Assembly (NCBI GenBank): GCA_001939145.1
Contig: LSRX01000343.1
Coordinates: 290,457 to 354,456 of the forward strand
Direction of reading: 5' to 3'
DNA from: Symbiodinium microadriaticum
Taxonomy: Eukaryota; Sar; Dinophyceae; Suessiales; Symbiodiniaceae
DNA length: 64,000 nt
Shown: one piece after another, positions 11,365 through 22,497 of the stretch
How positions within the stretch are numbered: position 1 is the first letter of the stretch
Layout of the letters: each line of letters opens with the position of its first letter
Translations under genes and position numbers: made by a program
Notes under the pieces: model-generated
What the model saw: only the letters and a program-made list of their open reading frames with translations
What the model was told of the DNA's origin: nothing
The model's database searches: none

Positions 11365-14300
11365 CTTCCATGGATTGCCTGCTTCGGGCGTGTTTTGGAA
11401 TGTGACGAGTTTGTAGATTCGGCACGAGGCTATAAAAGTGGTTGGGCTTTGAGGCTATGGCGGATTGTAGAATCTGCATGAACTGAAACAGGGATGACAG
11501 TAACTGGGATGCATGGGCTCGGAAAATGCGGAGGCGCTGCCAATGACGGATAATGACGGTCTGGGTTTGGGCGATCCTTGTGAGAATGGTTTTCGCATGA
11601 TGTCCGGTCACAAGTGCCCATCCAATACCGGGGCCTTCTTACTTAGAACAAGGCTTTGGGGCTATGATACGATACATGGGACAAGAAAAAATTTTAGGCC
11701 TCTATGTCACTAACCAACTTCCTGAATCATGAACCTTGTCCGAATGGCACTACGACGGATGAATGGCTTCCGGCACTCCGCACAAGACTCTGAGAAACGC
11801 TTGCCAAGTAAGACGAATGTAACACGCATGTCAAAGTCAGACAACTCGCAGAACACTTCGAAGTCAACTCTCTTCTAGTGCCAAGCAATATGCCCTTGAA
11901 GCAGGACCCCCCAAGGCTGCTGACCCTCAACTTGCAAACTCTGCAATCTGGAACCTGAACCGGAAACCCGAAACCCTCAGCTGTACCCCAACCACCGTAA
12001 CCGAAATCTGCAACGCTAAGTACCGAAATTTGCATACCATACCCACAACCTCAGAAAGCAACAACTCGCAAATCAAACATCTTTCATGCTCGAACCACGT
12101 CAGGTCCGCCAAGCTTTGAGCTAGGCAATCGCCTATGCCTTTACACCAGTCGCTAGTCTGTTTACGTACTCCGAATTCGAGCATCAATCGTGTTGCTCAG
12201 AGATTGTGGTGCGGAGTCTCAGTGTTTGCCAACGTTTGCGGGAGGGCAGGCATGGCGGGGTGGTTGGGTTGCTCCATTCGAGTGCGCACGTTTCCAGCCT
12301 CCAGATGTAAGTGCGAGACCCGTGGGTCGCCAGCATACTATAGAGGACGTGATAACTTTGGATGTGTTCTGGGACAACTATGCGATCATCGTGGTGCAGG
12401 GAACCCCGAAGGGCTTTCCAAATTCTTAAGGCCCTTATGTTCACCCTGAACCCCTGCGCCTAAAGCCTAAATTCATCCTAAAACCCGAAAAATACCCAAA
12501 ACGTTTGTGAAACCCGGAACACTTGAAAGTTAAACGCTCGAGAGTAGTCAAAAACCTTTCGCTTTGCAGTCCGGGCTCCGGGCGTAGGTTATGAGATGGC
12601 TCGGCGTTTAGGATTCAAGGTTTAGGGTTTAGGGTTCTGGATTTAGGGTCTAGGGTTTAGGGTTTAGGGTCTAGGGTTCAGGATTTTATTAGGTTTCAGG
12701 ATTTAGGGTTTAGGGTTTGAGGTTTAGGGTTTAGGGTTTATTATAGGGTTCAAGAACTAGTGCAGACACCCGCCCGTGCTCGTCAGTTCAGGACCAAGTG
12801 CTTCGAAGTCTAAGCCGCTCCACCAGCGCTTACAACTGTGACTCTGGGATCATTCACAAGCAGAGTCCAAGGTTCCGCAACTCGCGAGCAGGACGGACAC
12901 ACAACAAAACACACACGGGACTTCAACAGGAGCGAAAAGCAAAGCATTGGGGAGAACGACGAGGTGGGCATCGCAATTTGGCATGGTTGCACGAAAGATC
13001 TCTACAACCCTCCGGTTGCCTTTGCAGAAGTCACTTGTGCCCTCGGCACAAGTGGGTTCGACGTAGTACGAGGAACCTGGCAGGGTCTACGGACTCTCAC
13101 AATACGGAGCCCTGAAAGAGTAGGCTTTTGGGGGTCAAGAGTTGCAAGTTGCCTCCTTCGGTGTGGCGAGTTTCCACTACCCGGGATGTGCTGCACCGTA
13201 TAAGCCCTAAACCCTAAACGCCTAAAACCTAAACACACCCCTAAACCCCTAAACCCCCAACACCCCACACGCTAAACCCCCAAAGCCCTGACACCCTAAA
13301 CCAATCCGACCAATCCCAAGCCCCATGGCCTGGACCGAAGCCAGCTTCAGATGGTTGATTTGAGGGGGGGGCGGCTTTAAAGGAGGAGGCGGTTTCGGGC
13401 TTCGGGGTTGCAAGGTTTAGGGTCTAGGGATTTTGGGGCTTAGGGGTTAAGTCTAGGGATTTAGAGTTGAAGTTTTGGGGTTTAGGTTTTCAAGATTCTA
13501 GAAGAGAGCGTTTGCAAGCTTAGGCGGGCAGTTTCAGAAGTACCGGACCCTGGAATGATAAGATCCCTGAAAAGAGGTACCCTCCATAAAAGCCCCACAG
13601 ATCCATATCATCAAACTCTGGCTTCTATAGAACCCGTATAGAACACCCCCTAAACAAACTGCGGACCTAGCCCTCGACCCGAGCCCTGAACCCTCAGCCC
13701 TAAACCCGAACCACATGTCAACTGGGCTTAGACTGTTCAGGAGGAGTCGGGCTGCAGTAAGCCGGGGCGCAGTTTCTTCGGTTCAGGGTTTGGGGTTTGG
13801 GGCTTAGAGATATGGAGTTTATGGATTTGTGGTCGTAGGGTTTAAGGATTTAGGACCTTAGCGTTTAAACCACGCATGCCTACTCACCCAGGCTTTAAGT
13901 ACGTCGAGCCGAAGCCCCCAGACCATAAACCCGAAACCCTAAAACTCTAAACCCCAAACCCTAAACCCTAAAACCCTAAAACCCTAAAACTCTAAAGCCC
14001 TAAGACTCTAAAGCCCTAAACCCTAAAACTCTAAAGCCCTATAAACCCTAAACCCTAAAACTCAAAAGCCCCAAACCCTCAACCCTAAAGCCCTAAAGCC
14101 CAAAACCTCTAAAACCCTAAAACTCTAAAGCCCTAAACCCTCAAACTCTAAAGCCCTATAAACCCTAAACCCCAACACTCTAAAGCCCTATAAACCCCTA
14201 AACTTTGCCCTAAACCCCCAGGATCCAAGCCTGGACTTTTGGTCCCGCCTGTCACGCAACACTTGCCGCCACCAAGGTACGACAGCCTGTCACCCTTGCA

Positions 14301-17300
14301 AAAGCTCGAGTCCGCACCTCAGAGACAGCTTCAACCGGCTTTATCCTAAAAAATAAACCCTAAGGGCGGGAACGCAGAGGGTTGGATGGCGGATTCTGGG
14401 TTTAAGGTTTGCATCCTCGGGGCTTCAGAGTTCGTGCGCTAGAGTTAGGGTTTACCCATAGACTCCCAAGTAGTTCCTTCTTATGCTTCATATTTAGAAC
14501 CCTATAAGGTAATCCCAAAAAGGAACTACCAAGGAGCCTACGGGTAAGGTTTAAGGTATGGGTTTAAGCTGAAACATGGGAAGGTAGGGCTTTCCAAATG
14601 TCGGGGGTTCTGGGGTCCATACGCCGCACAAGGGCACATGTCCATACATCCCCTGGCAACTAAGATTCTAGAGCTTAGAGCTTATGGTCCTAGATTTTGC
14701 AGTTGACGGCTTACTGTGGGGCTTAGAGTTTAAATCTGCCGTGACTGCAAACGCCACAAACCTTGTACTCACGGCAGTGTCATGGTCTTGACACGCGTGG
14801 AACGGCTAAACTTTGACACGCGAGGGAAATGCAGAACGTACAAGACCCTAGTAAAGACCCTCTGCGGTGGGATCCCGTTTGAAGGGACCCCCCAAAACTA
14901 CTAAACCCCAAACCCTAAACCCGAAACCCGAAACCCTGAGGCTCTACACCCCTAAAAGCCGATTCCGTCCGAGCACCGTCGACGCAGGTGGTCCATTCGG
15001 TTGTGCAGCACTTGCCGCTACCGAGATACCTTGGGCAGCGGGGTGGGAACCCCAGGCCCTACACAGTATAGTGTATTATTGTATATCTAATTATGTTATA
15101 GTAGATTATATTATGTAGAAGTATATTAGAGTCTATTATAGTATTTTAGAGTATATTATAGTATATCAGAATATTCGTATAGTATGTTAAAGTTAATTGA
15201 TTGTAGTAGATTATAGTAGACTCTAGTAGATTATAGTAGATTACAGTAGATTTTACTAGATTATAGTCAACTTTGCCCTGATGTAGGCTGCCTGACTGGC
15301 GAGTTGGGGGGGCTTCTTTTAACTTGCCCGCCTTCCTTTTCGACGTTTCATGCTTATAATCTGTTTATGACTAGCCCTTGGGGATTTGAGGTTCAAACTC
15401 AAAACTTCATGCTTATAACTTGTTCGTAAGTAGGCCTTAGGGATTTAAGGTTAAGGGTATAGGGTTTCGGGCTTCGCTGCCATGATATAAAGGAAGTATG
15501 GCATACTTGAGCACGTATTCCTACCAGACGTCTGCTGCCACACCTCAACACCGAGCTGTCAAACGGCGCTAGATTGCAAACCCCAGGCTGCCCATAGGCT
15601 CCTAAGTAGTTCCATTTTATGGTTCATATTTAGAACCCTATAAGGTAATCTCAAAAAGGAACTACCAAGGAGCCTATGGGTATAGACCTTCATCTCTACA
15701 TGTTGGCATCAGAAACTCAAGGGACTCGTCTCCAAACCCCAACACTAGTTCACTGTGATACTTAGAGACCTCCACATGAATCCCAAAACCCTAAAGCCAC
15801 GAAAGCCTTGAGGCTAAACCTAAAGCCTTAAACCCCTCAACCCTAAACCCCTAAAACCTAAACCCTAAACCCCTAAGCCCCTAAACCCTAAACGGAAGTA
15901 TCGGTTTGAGACTGAAGCAAACCTTCTGGAGGCCTCTTTGGTCTTCCACACCTTAGGGCCTTGGGGCTTGAAGGTTTTAGGGCTTTAGGTTTGGAGTCTA
16001 CGTTCTGTGATTTGAGTTTTGGAGTCGAGGTTTAGGATCCGAATTAGGACTGAAGGTTCGAGTTCACGGCTCATGAATCGCAGTAAGGTTTGGAGCAGTG
16101 GTGTCTAGGATTTTTATGGTTAGAAGCTTAGGGCTTAGGAGTTGTTTGGCCAGTATGTATCCTAATCTCTGCACTGTACGCCCTGTTGGCAAGGTTTCTG
16201 CCTTCAGGCTTTCAAGGGAGATTTCAGGACGATAGGATCAGTGAATGTGAGCAGGCCATATCGCTTGGCCAAGCGAGTTTAGCTGGAGGGAGAGGCTTCA
16301 TCGTCCGCCGGACGACCTCTGTGACTCAACCTCCACGCAAGCGTGCCACCCACGATCTCTTGATGTGTATGCCGCCTGCTTCTGCAATGCCCGCGGGAAC
16401 TTCCCAGAGACTCCAAAACCCCTCAATTAAGGAATATACCTTAAATCTTAAATTAGGGTTCCTATTCTAATTTAAGGTATATTCCTTAATTTAGGGGTTT
16501 TGAAGTCTCTGGGTTGTCAAGACTTCGACGCTACGTAGTGAAAGCTGCACTGCCGCAACCATGTCGAACGCGCAAGCAAGCCGTCTGCCGCGGAGTAGTC
16601 ACCTACTGCATGTGGGCCCAACCCAATAGTTGCAAAAACCTGGCGATACCAAAACAAAAACAAACATAGACCCTAAACCCTAAACCCTTAAATAGCTTAG
16701 AGCTTCGGGGCTTTGATGCTTCAGTTCATGGTATGGATGGCTCCGGCCCTTCGGACGCAGTGGGAACGCCACGTCCCCGCAGCTCCTAATCCGGATCCCC
16801 AAAAGCCTTTAGAGCTTGAAGCAGAAGGCCCAAACAGTTGAGGGCTTACCCAGAGGCTCCAAAACCCCTGAATTAAGGAAAAAACCTTAAGCCTTATTAG
16901 GGTTGCTATTATTATTTAAGGTATATTCCTTAATTAAGGGGTTTTGGAGTCTCTGCCTTATTAGGGTTCCTATTATAATTTAAGGTATATTCCTAAACCC
17001 CTAAAACCCCTAAACCCCTAAAACCCCTAAACCCCTAAACCCCGAAACCCTAAACCCCAAACCTCAGCTCGGCAGCTCCCAGCCAGAAGCCCTCTTGCAG
17101 AAGCTCATATCGGTGGAGGTCTGGCAGGTCAGGTACACCTTCCGAGGGGTTATAGGGTTTTGGGTTTTTAGGGTTTTTAAGAGACCCTATAAGATCCGAA
17201 GCCTCCTTTAAAAGGCGGAAGCCGCACAAATCTTTGTAGGCTGTCGCGCTTAGACGGCGCAGTCACAGGATATGGATGTTGGGCTCTCTCGTCCACACTC

Positions 17301-20160
17301 TTCTATCTTTGACCCTCAAGACTTCGACATCGAGTAGACCCAAAGCCCACAAGGGCCCGCTGCCTTCCACTGGCTGGTGACGCAACAGAGCCCCTGACCC
17401 AGGTAGGAGTAGCCTTGGCCGCGGATTTGGGTTTAAAGTTGTTTTCGGGTCTCAGGTGTGAGGCTCTTGGCCCGAAAACATTTTCTAGTCTACGATTCCA
17501 CGGTTTTTGGTCCAGGGCTGAGGTGTACAGGGAGAGACCGTGTGGTAAACTCGGCTTAAACTCGAACAACCACGCAGCCGCCCCAGCGGGATCAACCTTG
17601 GTACCGGACTTAACGCCGCGAGGTCGCAGGCACAAGCTTCAGATCCGATGTCTGGGCTTTGGGGGGCTTTGGAGGTTTAGGGCTTTGTAGCTTTAGGAGT
17701 TTAGGGCTAGGGGTGGAGGGTGTCGGAACAGGTAGGCTACAGCAACTCAAACTCAAAATCTCACCATGCAGTTTTGGTTCTGATTGTGCATGTGCAAACA
17801 AGCAACGACATGTGGCTCTAACCCCTAAACCCGAAAGACCTATACCCCAAACTCATGCAGGCTAGTGCCCCAAAAGGCTGGGGTAACAGGATTCGAAGGT
17901 TGGCGACTGCTTCCGTGGACTGTAGGATTTATAGTCTGTGTGACAATTAGCAATAAACAGTAGTCATAATTCATAATGTCGATCATCATCATCATCACCA
18001 TCGTCACCATCATCGTTTTATAAAAACGAAAGCTGCTGTTATTGTAGCCAAAGTTCCAGGCCCTTTGCAGAAGGAGCTGTCCGAGGCTTGCTCACACTCG
18101 GTCCAAGCCCTTACGTCGCTGCGGCTCTCGTTTCGTGGGAGGTTGTGGGCTTCCGAGTTCTAGAGTCGGGGTTTCGGGTTTAGGGTTTAGGGCTTGGGGC
18201 TTAGGGTTTAGGGATTTGGGTTTCGGGTTTAGGGCTTAGGGTTTAGGGATTAGGGATTTGGGTTTCGGGTTTAGGGTTCAGGGTTTCGGGATTTGAAAGG
18301 CTGAAAGTATTGAAGCTCAGCAGCCTCACTCGCCAGGTCATGAACAAAGAGCTGATGTGAAGTAGGGTCAATATCACTCCTATAATTAACATCCGCAACA
18401 TACACTGAACAGTCACTCAACCATGTTAGTCAGGAGCGCCACCTACGCTTCCCAAAAATCCCCAAATGCCAGCCCTACTTCAAATCAAGATCCTTTTTCG
18501 TACCTCTTGTACAACCCGTCATAGAACCAGCTATTGTGTCCTGTAGAGTAACCTGATATACACACTATAAGCCCTAAACCCTAAACCTACCTCATCCGAG
18601 AAGTTCTTCTTAGACTTGGGGGAGGAAGCTTGGCTCGAAACATTCCTCGGGATTTGGTGGTGCTTACAGGGGATGCGGGTTTCTTCAAGGCTTAGGGTTT
18701 AGGGTTTAGGGTTTAGGGCTTAGGGTTTAGGCTTGGGTTTCGCGTCTCAGTTGATGTGTTGGACATTGCCAAGATGCGTCGTGCAGCACTGGCCACCGCC
18801 CATGTACTTCCTTTGTCGGCATGCAAGTTGAGGGATTGGGCTCATTGTTGCAGGGTATATCTCAAGACTCGGGACTAGAAAAAGAAGCATTCGATACTTC
18901 CCAGATCTTCATGTACCATCGCTCCCTGTCAGCCCCCAGCTGAACAAACCTGAAACATCAAAACCTCATCCCAAAGAGGACCCGTACTGTAACCTAAACT
19001 CTCAACTCTACATCCTCAGACGGACATCGCGAATCTTCAGGCCTCAACCCTTACAGTACTTGCTGTGAAGGGAGCCAGTCGCGCCCCTTGCAAAAGCTCG
19101 CGTCGGATTTCTTGCAAGTGACGTAGGCTTTGCTGTCCTGTCGCGCATGGCTTCGCAAAGCTGGGACGTGGTCCCTTCTCGATCTTGTCCAATGAGGGAA
19201 TCCTAGACACTGACACCCTAACCCCCCAAAACCACTAACCCTGTAAACTCCTAAAGCCCTAAGCCCCCTTCACCCATCTAAACCTTAAGCCCCTAAAGCC
19301 CCTAAAAACTCCCAAAAACCCCTAAAAGCCCTAACCCAGGACCGGAAAGAACAGCGGACCGCGGGAATGATCCACCACCGCTCGTCCAACTGCCCACCCA
19401 TAGAGTTGATAGAGGGCTTTTTTAGGGCTTAGGGTTTAGGGTTTAGGGTTTAGGGGTTTAGGAGTTTAGGGTTTAGGGTTTAGGGGTTTAGGGTTTAGGG
19501 TTTAGGGTTTAAGGTTTAGGGCCTGGGGTTTGGGATTTGGGGCTTCGGGGTTTCGGCTTATAGGGCTTGGGTTTAGAGGTTCAGGGGTTGAAGCCTGGGG
19601 TATCTGGTGCCTCGAATCTCGGTTCAACCAGAGTCTTTCTGACTTCGGATGTCGTGTTTGCTGGCGATTGGTTCTAGAAGGGCCTTGCACGGTGTACGAG
19701 TTTGGGACCCTGTTTTTGCTGTCTCGAGACAAGCTTAAACCCTAAACTTAAAGCGCGAAGTTAAACCGGTAAACCCTAAACCCTAAACCGAAACCCTAAA
19801 CCCTAAACCCAAAAGGTAGTGGCAGCAAGAGCAAAGCTGACACAATAAAATCTGACATGGGGGCCATCCTAGAGCTCACAGTCCCGCTATGCCCCAGGCA
19901 ACACCACTAAGTCAAAAAACTACAGACAAGGCCTCGGCCCTAAAGACAGATGTGCGTGTACACATGTGTATCAAATGCGTGCATATGCATCATTATATAT
20001 ATATATATATATATACACACAGCGAGGTAGGTGTGCTATGTGTGTGTGTGTGCATGCATGCCTGTATGCATGGATGCATGGATGCACCCCTGTCCTTGGT
20101 GCAGCACTGCCCCGACTGGTAGTTCCACTTGTCGTCGCTGCGGCAGAAGGAGGGGTCCTT
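11296..20160 (-). CDS. Six-fold four-cysteine repeat protein (5' partial, own stop)
   Basis: Ten minus-strand exons join in phase (600 nt, 199 codons plus TGA at 11296-11298): 20095-20160, 19064-19137, 18781-18810, 18057-18109, 17364-17413, 17071-17138, 14977-15029, 14249-14317, 13009-13076 and 11296-11364. Donors are GA, GC, GA, GA, GC, GA, GT, GC and GT; all acceptors are AG. The product is six copies of a unit of about 33 residues: C, six to eight residues, then F-C-K/R, then a Y/W and G-rich turn (YLGGG, YMGGG, YLGSG), then C-C-x-T/S. Examples are DASFCKGRDW with KYMGGGQCCTT, and DSSFCKGDRLSYLGGGKCC. The constant cysteines and lack of hydrophobic stretches suggest a secreted or surface disulphide-rich domain; this is inference. 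I do not recognise the family. The first repeat lacks its first cysteine, so more exons lie upstream of 20160. Confidence 0.85.
12605..12745. repeat. Interstitial TTTAGGG-type array
   Basis: About 15 TTTAGGG units and variants, in an intron of the cysteine-repeat gene. Confidence 0.9.
13009..13076 (-). CDS. Cys-repeat gene exon, repeat 6 first half
   Basis: Reads SSYYVEPTCAEGTSDFCKG then NRR. Donor GT. Confidence 0.85.
13201..13310. repeat. Interstitial CCCTAAA-type array
   Basis: CCCTAAA, CCCCTAAA and CACCCC variants, again inside an intron of the cysteine-repeat gene. Confidence 0.8.
13925..14215. repeat. Longest interstitial CCCTAAA-type array
   Basis: Nearly 300 bases of CCCTAAA with a higher-order theme: AACTCTAAAGCCCTAAA and AGCCCTATAAACCC recur as larger units. 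The length of the unit drifts, unlike a true telomere. Confidence 0.9.
14249..14317 (-). CDS. Cys-repeat gene exon, repeat 5
   Basis: Reads ADSSFCKGDRLSYLGGGKCC then VT. Donor GC. Confidence 0.85.
14455..14544. mobile_element. MITE-like hairpin, family A copy 2
   Basis: 90 bases, inverted ends CCCATAGACTCCCAAGTAGTTCC and near complement, core TATTTAGAACCCTATAAGG. Lies in an intron of the cysteine-repeat gene. Confidence 0.85.
14977..15029 (-). CDS. Cys-repeat gene exon, repeat 4 end and repeat 5 start
   Basis: Reads YLGSGKCCTTEWTTCVD. Donor GT. Confidence 0.85.
15061..15275. repeat. AT-rich imperfect tandem repeat
   Basis: About 215 bases of TATAGTAGATTATAG-type units, repeated roughly every 10-20 bases with drift. 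Much richer in A+T than its flanks. Confidence 0.8.
15591..15680. mobile_element. MITE-like hairpin, family A copy 3
   Basis: 90 bases, ends CCCATAGGCTCCTAAGTAGTTCC and TGAAC-free near complement GGAACTACCAAGGAGCCTAT. Very close to copy 2, 1.1 kb away. Confidence 0.85.
15830..15897. repeat. Interstitial CCCTAAA-type array
   Basis: CCCTAAACCCCTAAAA-type units in an intron of the cysteine-repeat gene. Confidence 0.8.
16403..16513. mobile_element. MITE-like hairpin, family C copy 1
   Basis: 111 bases with ends CCCAGAGACTCCAAAACCCC and complement; the arms continue through TTAAGGAATATACCTTAAAT. The two arms pair over nearly 50 bases with a short loop. No open frame. Confidence 0.85.
16849..16955. 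mobile_element. MITE-like hairpin, family C copy 2
   Basis: Same ends as the 16403 copy, here CCCAGAGGCTCC and GGGGTTTTGGAGTCTCTG, 336 bases downstream of it. Confidence 0.8.
16956..16995. repeat. Partial internal duplication of a family C element
   Basis: The inner part of the neighbouring element (CCTTATTAGGGTTCCTATTA and TTTAAGGTATATTCC) is repeated directly after it and then runs into CCCCTAAA units. Confidence 0.7.
17071..17138 (-). CDS. Cys-repeat gene exon, repeat 4 first half
   Basis: Reads VYLTCQTSTDMSFCKRASG then WEL. Donor GA. Confidence 0.85.
17364..17413 (-). CDS. Cys-repeat gene exon, repeat 3 second half
   Basis: Reads YSYLGQGLCCVTSQWK. Donor GC; phase 0 into the next exon. 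Confidence 0.8.
18057..18109 (-). CDS. Cys-repeat gene exon, repeat 3 first half
   Basis: Reads AWTECEQASDSSFCKGP. Donor GA. Confidence 0.8.
18175..18295. repeat. Interstitial TTTAGGG-type array
   Basis: TTTAGGG and TTTCGGG variants with a higher-order unit of about 40 bases containing GGGATTTGGGTTTCGGGTT. Confidence 0.85.
18781..18810 (-). CDS. Cys-repeat gene exon, repeat 2 second half
   Basis: A 30-nt exon reading KYMGGGQCCT. Donor GA. Confidence 0.85.
19064..19137 (-). CDS. Cys-repeat gene exon, repeat 2 first half
   Basis: Reads DSKAYVTCKKSDASFCKG then RDWLPS. Donor GC; the last two bases pair with the first base of the next exon. Confidence 0.85.
19420..19525. repeat. Interstitial TTTAGGG-type array
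   Basis: Fairly regular TTTAGGG and TTTAGGGG units, about 13 copies. Confidence 0.9.
19994..20080. repeat. AT, GT and GCAT compound microsatellite
   Basis: AT run, then GT run, then ATGC/ATGG tetranucleotides, ending next to the first exon found of the cysteine-repeat gene. Confidence 0.9.
20095..20160 (-). CDS. Cys-repeat gene exon, repeat 1
   Basis: 22 codons reading KDPSFCRSDDKWNYQSGQ then CCTK. Donor GA (GACAGG), acceptor CAG. It may extend upstream of the chosen AG. Confidence 0.8.
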
Positions 20161-21179
20161 CTGGCGGTTCCAGGACAGTTGGGAGAGTGTTTAGGGGTTT
20201 AGGGTGGGGGTTTTGAGGTTTTGGGGTTCGGTAGGGGTTTGGGTGATTTTCAGCGCTTCAGGAACTTTAGGGCTTAACGTCAAGGCTGAGGTTTTGCATC
20301 TTTGGGGATTTCGCGGCGGCTGCGGAGTGGAGTGCACATGTCGTGCATCTCTGACCACGCATTCCTCCATGTTTGTTGGTGATGAATGGCCACGGCTTTC
20401 TCCAAGGGAACTGCAGTTGTGAAGGTACCGTGATGACCATCATGGTCGGCCAGGGGGAATGGGCATTTTATGGAGGTGCCCCGTCAACTCTGTCAACCCC
20501 CAGCTTCAACGCCATCGCAACATGTCATCCTCCACGAACCTCGATGGGCGAACACTTGCGAACCGTCGGGAAGCTAATAATCAAGCACCGTGATCCCGAA
20601 AACCCAAAACTTGAAACAAACCCTGCATAAGGCCCGAATGCTCCCGAGCTCTACCTCTGCCTAAGCATAAACCCTCAAGCCCCTTAGCCGACCCTCCCGA
20701 TGTCATCACCGACAAGCAAGGCTCCGCGTTGACGCAAGCGGCCACGGATGTGTTGGCACCGCTTTTGGCAGGCTCATGCCTTCTCTTGCCCCAGAGCTTT
20801 GAACATCGGTTTCTGGAGTTTCAGGAAAGGTGGTTTGGGCTTCGCGATGGTTTAAGGGTGGGGTTGGGGTGGTTGATCGACGAGTTAAGTTTCCAGCGTG
20901 GGGCTAAGAGCTTGGTGTGTGGAGACTTCGGTATGAGCACCCTAACCCATATAGTATGCTGAGTACGCTTTCTGGTATCCCTTACAGTGGCGAACTCCAG
21001 CATAAGAATCTGCTTAAGTTGAGCTCGAGGCTGAAAGCGAATTCCGACTGCAAACAAACTTTTTAATGTCAGGATCGCCCGAACGAAACCCAGCACCGCA
21101 GCCCCAAACCCAAAGCCCTAGGTTTAGGATTTCAAGCTCATTCGGTTTAGGATTTCGGGTTCACGACTCAGGCTTTAGA

Positions 21180-21434
21180 GTTTCAGATGAGGCCGAGCCA
21201 ACAGCCTCAACCCCTCTAGTCTCCAAGTGGCTTCAGTTCCGGCTGTACACGCGAGCTGAGGCCGGCGGTCAAGAGCGCAACGAAGACACGGGCAGCGATA
21301 AGCCTGGTTTGTTGCAGGACGTGCTAAATCCTGCCCGATGCGTTGGACCTAATGAACCCGAGGAAACCCGAGGAAGTTTGATGGTACACTCCGAGATGGA
21401 TGCTTGGCTTAGGCATCTTTATGACGGGCCGTAA
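21180..21434 (+). CDS. Candidate coding region, C-terminal 80 codons
   Basis: An open frame with protein-like composition and third-position C/G preference. It reads PLVSKWLQFRLYTRAEAGGQ, LLQDVLNPARCVGPNEPEE and MVHSEMDAWLRHLYDGP, then TAA. The upstream part of the frame (21066-21180) passes through heptamer-type sequence and is probably not coding. The minus strand is partly open as well. No family recognised. Confidence 0.4.
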   Translation, partial: VSDEAEPTASTPLVSKWLQFRLYTRAEAGGQERNEDTGSDKPGLLQDVLNPARCVGPNEPEETRGSLMVHSEMDAWLRHLYDGP

Positions 21435-21956
21435 AACAGCGGCCGTTGGACTTCGTGCTGACACGTGGCGCCATGTCGAGTGGAGTTGGCAAACAAAGAA
21501 CGGGCGCGCACAAGCGCAGACGCACGCATGCTTGAGCCGGAAGGGTTGTGCACCCCTGTAACATTTACGAGGCTTACGGATCTGTCGTACGCTGCTACAC
21601 ATCACAAAGTAAAGTAAAGCATTCGTAGCCTGCACAAAGTCTCTAACCCGGTGAAATGCACATTCATGGAAAAGCCGCCGCTGAACAGGAACCGTTTCAT
21701 TTTTCACAGTTGAGGGGATGTAGAGTTGGATTGCTGAAGTGCGATGGCACATTCGGCCTGGAGATTTCGAACATCAGGACTGCGTGGGAACATGACTGTA
21801 TGGACCAGGGAGGCATAGAAACAATGGTGGTCAACCAGAGTAAAAGCACTGGCGATCGTGATGGTGAGGGATGGTGATAACACCGGACGATCCTCTCTGG
21901 ATCCCTTATGAGCTCCGTTTATAGAACCCTTCCAGGTATCTTATAGAAGCCTTGTG

Positions 21957-22128
21957 GATGGGAGTTTCCGAAAATGAGGGGTACCTTGTAGTTGGGTCCT
22001 TATAATAAGGATCCTACTATTTAGGGTACTATATTAGGGTCCCCTATTACTATTTAGGGTACTATACTAGGGTCCCCTATTACTATTTAGGGTACTTTAT
22101 TAGGGTCCCCTATTTTGGGAAACCCCCA
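21957..22128. mobile_element. MITE-like element, family F, internally expanded
   Basis: Inverted ends GGGAGTTTCCGAAAATGAGGGG and complement CCCCTATTTTGGGAAACCCCC. Compared with the copy at 24908-25012, the middle is enlarged by a 33-base unit present three times (22015-22113). Confidence 0.8.
22015..22113. repeat. 33-base unit, three exact-length copies
   Basis: Each unit reads TACTATTTAGGGTACTATAT then TAGGGTCCCCTAT with one or two substitutions. Every copy contains a telomere-type TTTAGGG. Confidence 0.9.
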
Positions 22129-22396
22129 GATCCTTATCTAGAACACCAGGGAAGCGTCCAGCGTACTCTGCACCATCGGCTTCGAGTTCGTCGACTCCTC
22201 TCGGCTCTTCTCTCGAGGTCTCTCGGGAGCGTTTAGGGTTTAGGGGTGTAGGGTTCTTTGACATAGGGCTTATACCAGGGGGCTATCCAGGGTTCTGAGT
22301 TCAGGGCTTTAAGTTTAGGGTTTAGGGTTTTGGGTTTTCTTCTAATTTAACCTTTCTATCGAAAGCCCAAAAGGGAAAGCCTCTCAGGAAGGCGAG

Positions 22397-22497
22397 CCCA
22401 GAGACTCCAATATCCCTTAATTACGGAATATACCTTAAATCATAGTAGGGATCCTACAAAAACTTAAGGTATATTCCTTAAGCAAGGGATATTGGAG
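22397..22497. mobile_element. MITE-like hairpin, family C copy 3
   Basis: Ends CCCAGAGACTCCAATATCCC and GGGATATTGGAG, arms with GGAATATACCTTAA. A diverged member of family C. Confidence 0.75.

Noticed and set aside
13925..14215. Chromosome end or telomere fusion
   Set aside because: The heptamers are degenerate, drift in unit length, and are embedded in an intron between two firmly placed exons of one gene.
20300..20430. Next upstream exon of the cysteine-repeat gene
   Set aside because: Cysteine-containing minus-strand frames exist here, but the spacing to repeat 1 is off by one residue and three frames are open, so the call is unsafe.
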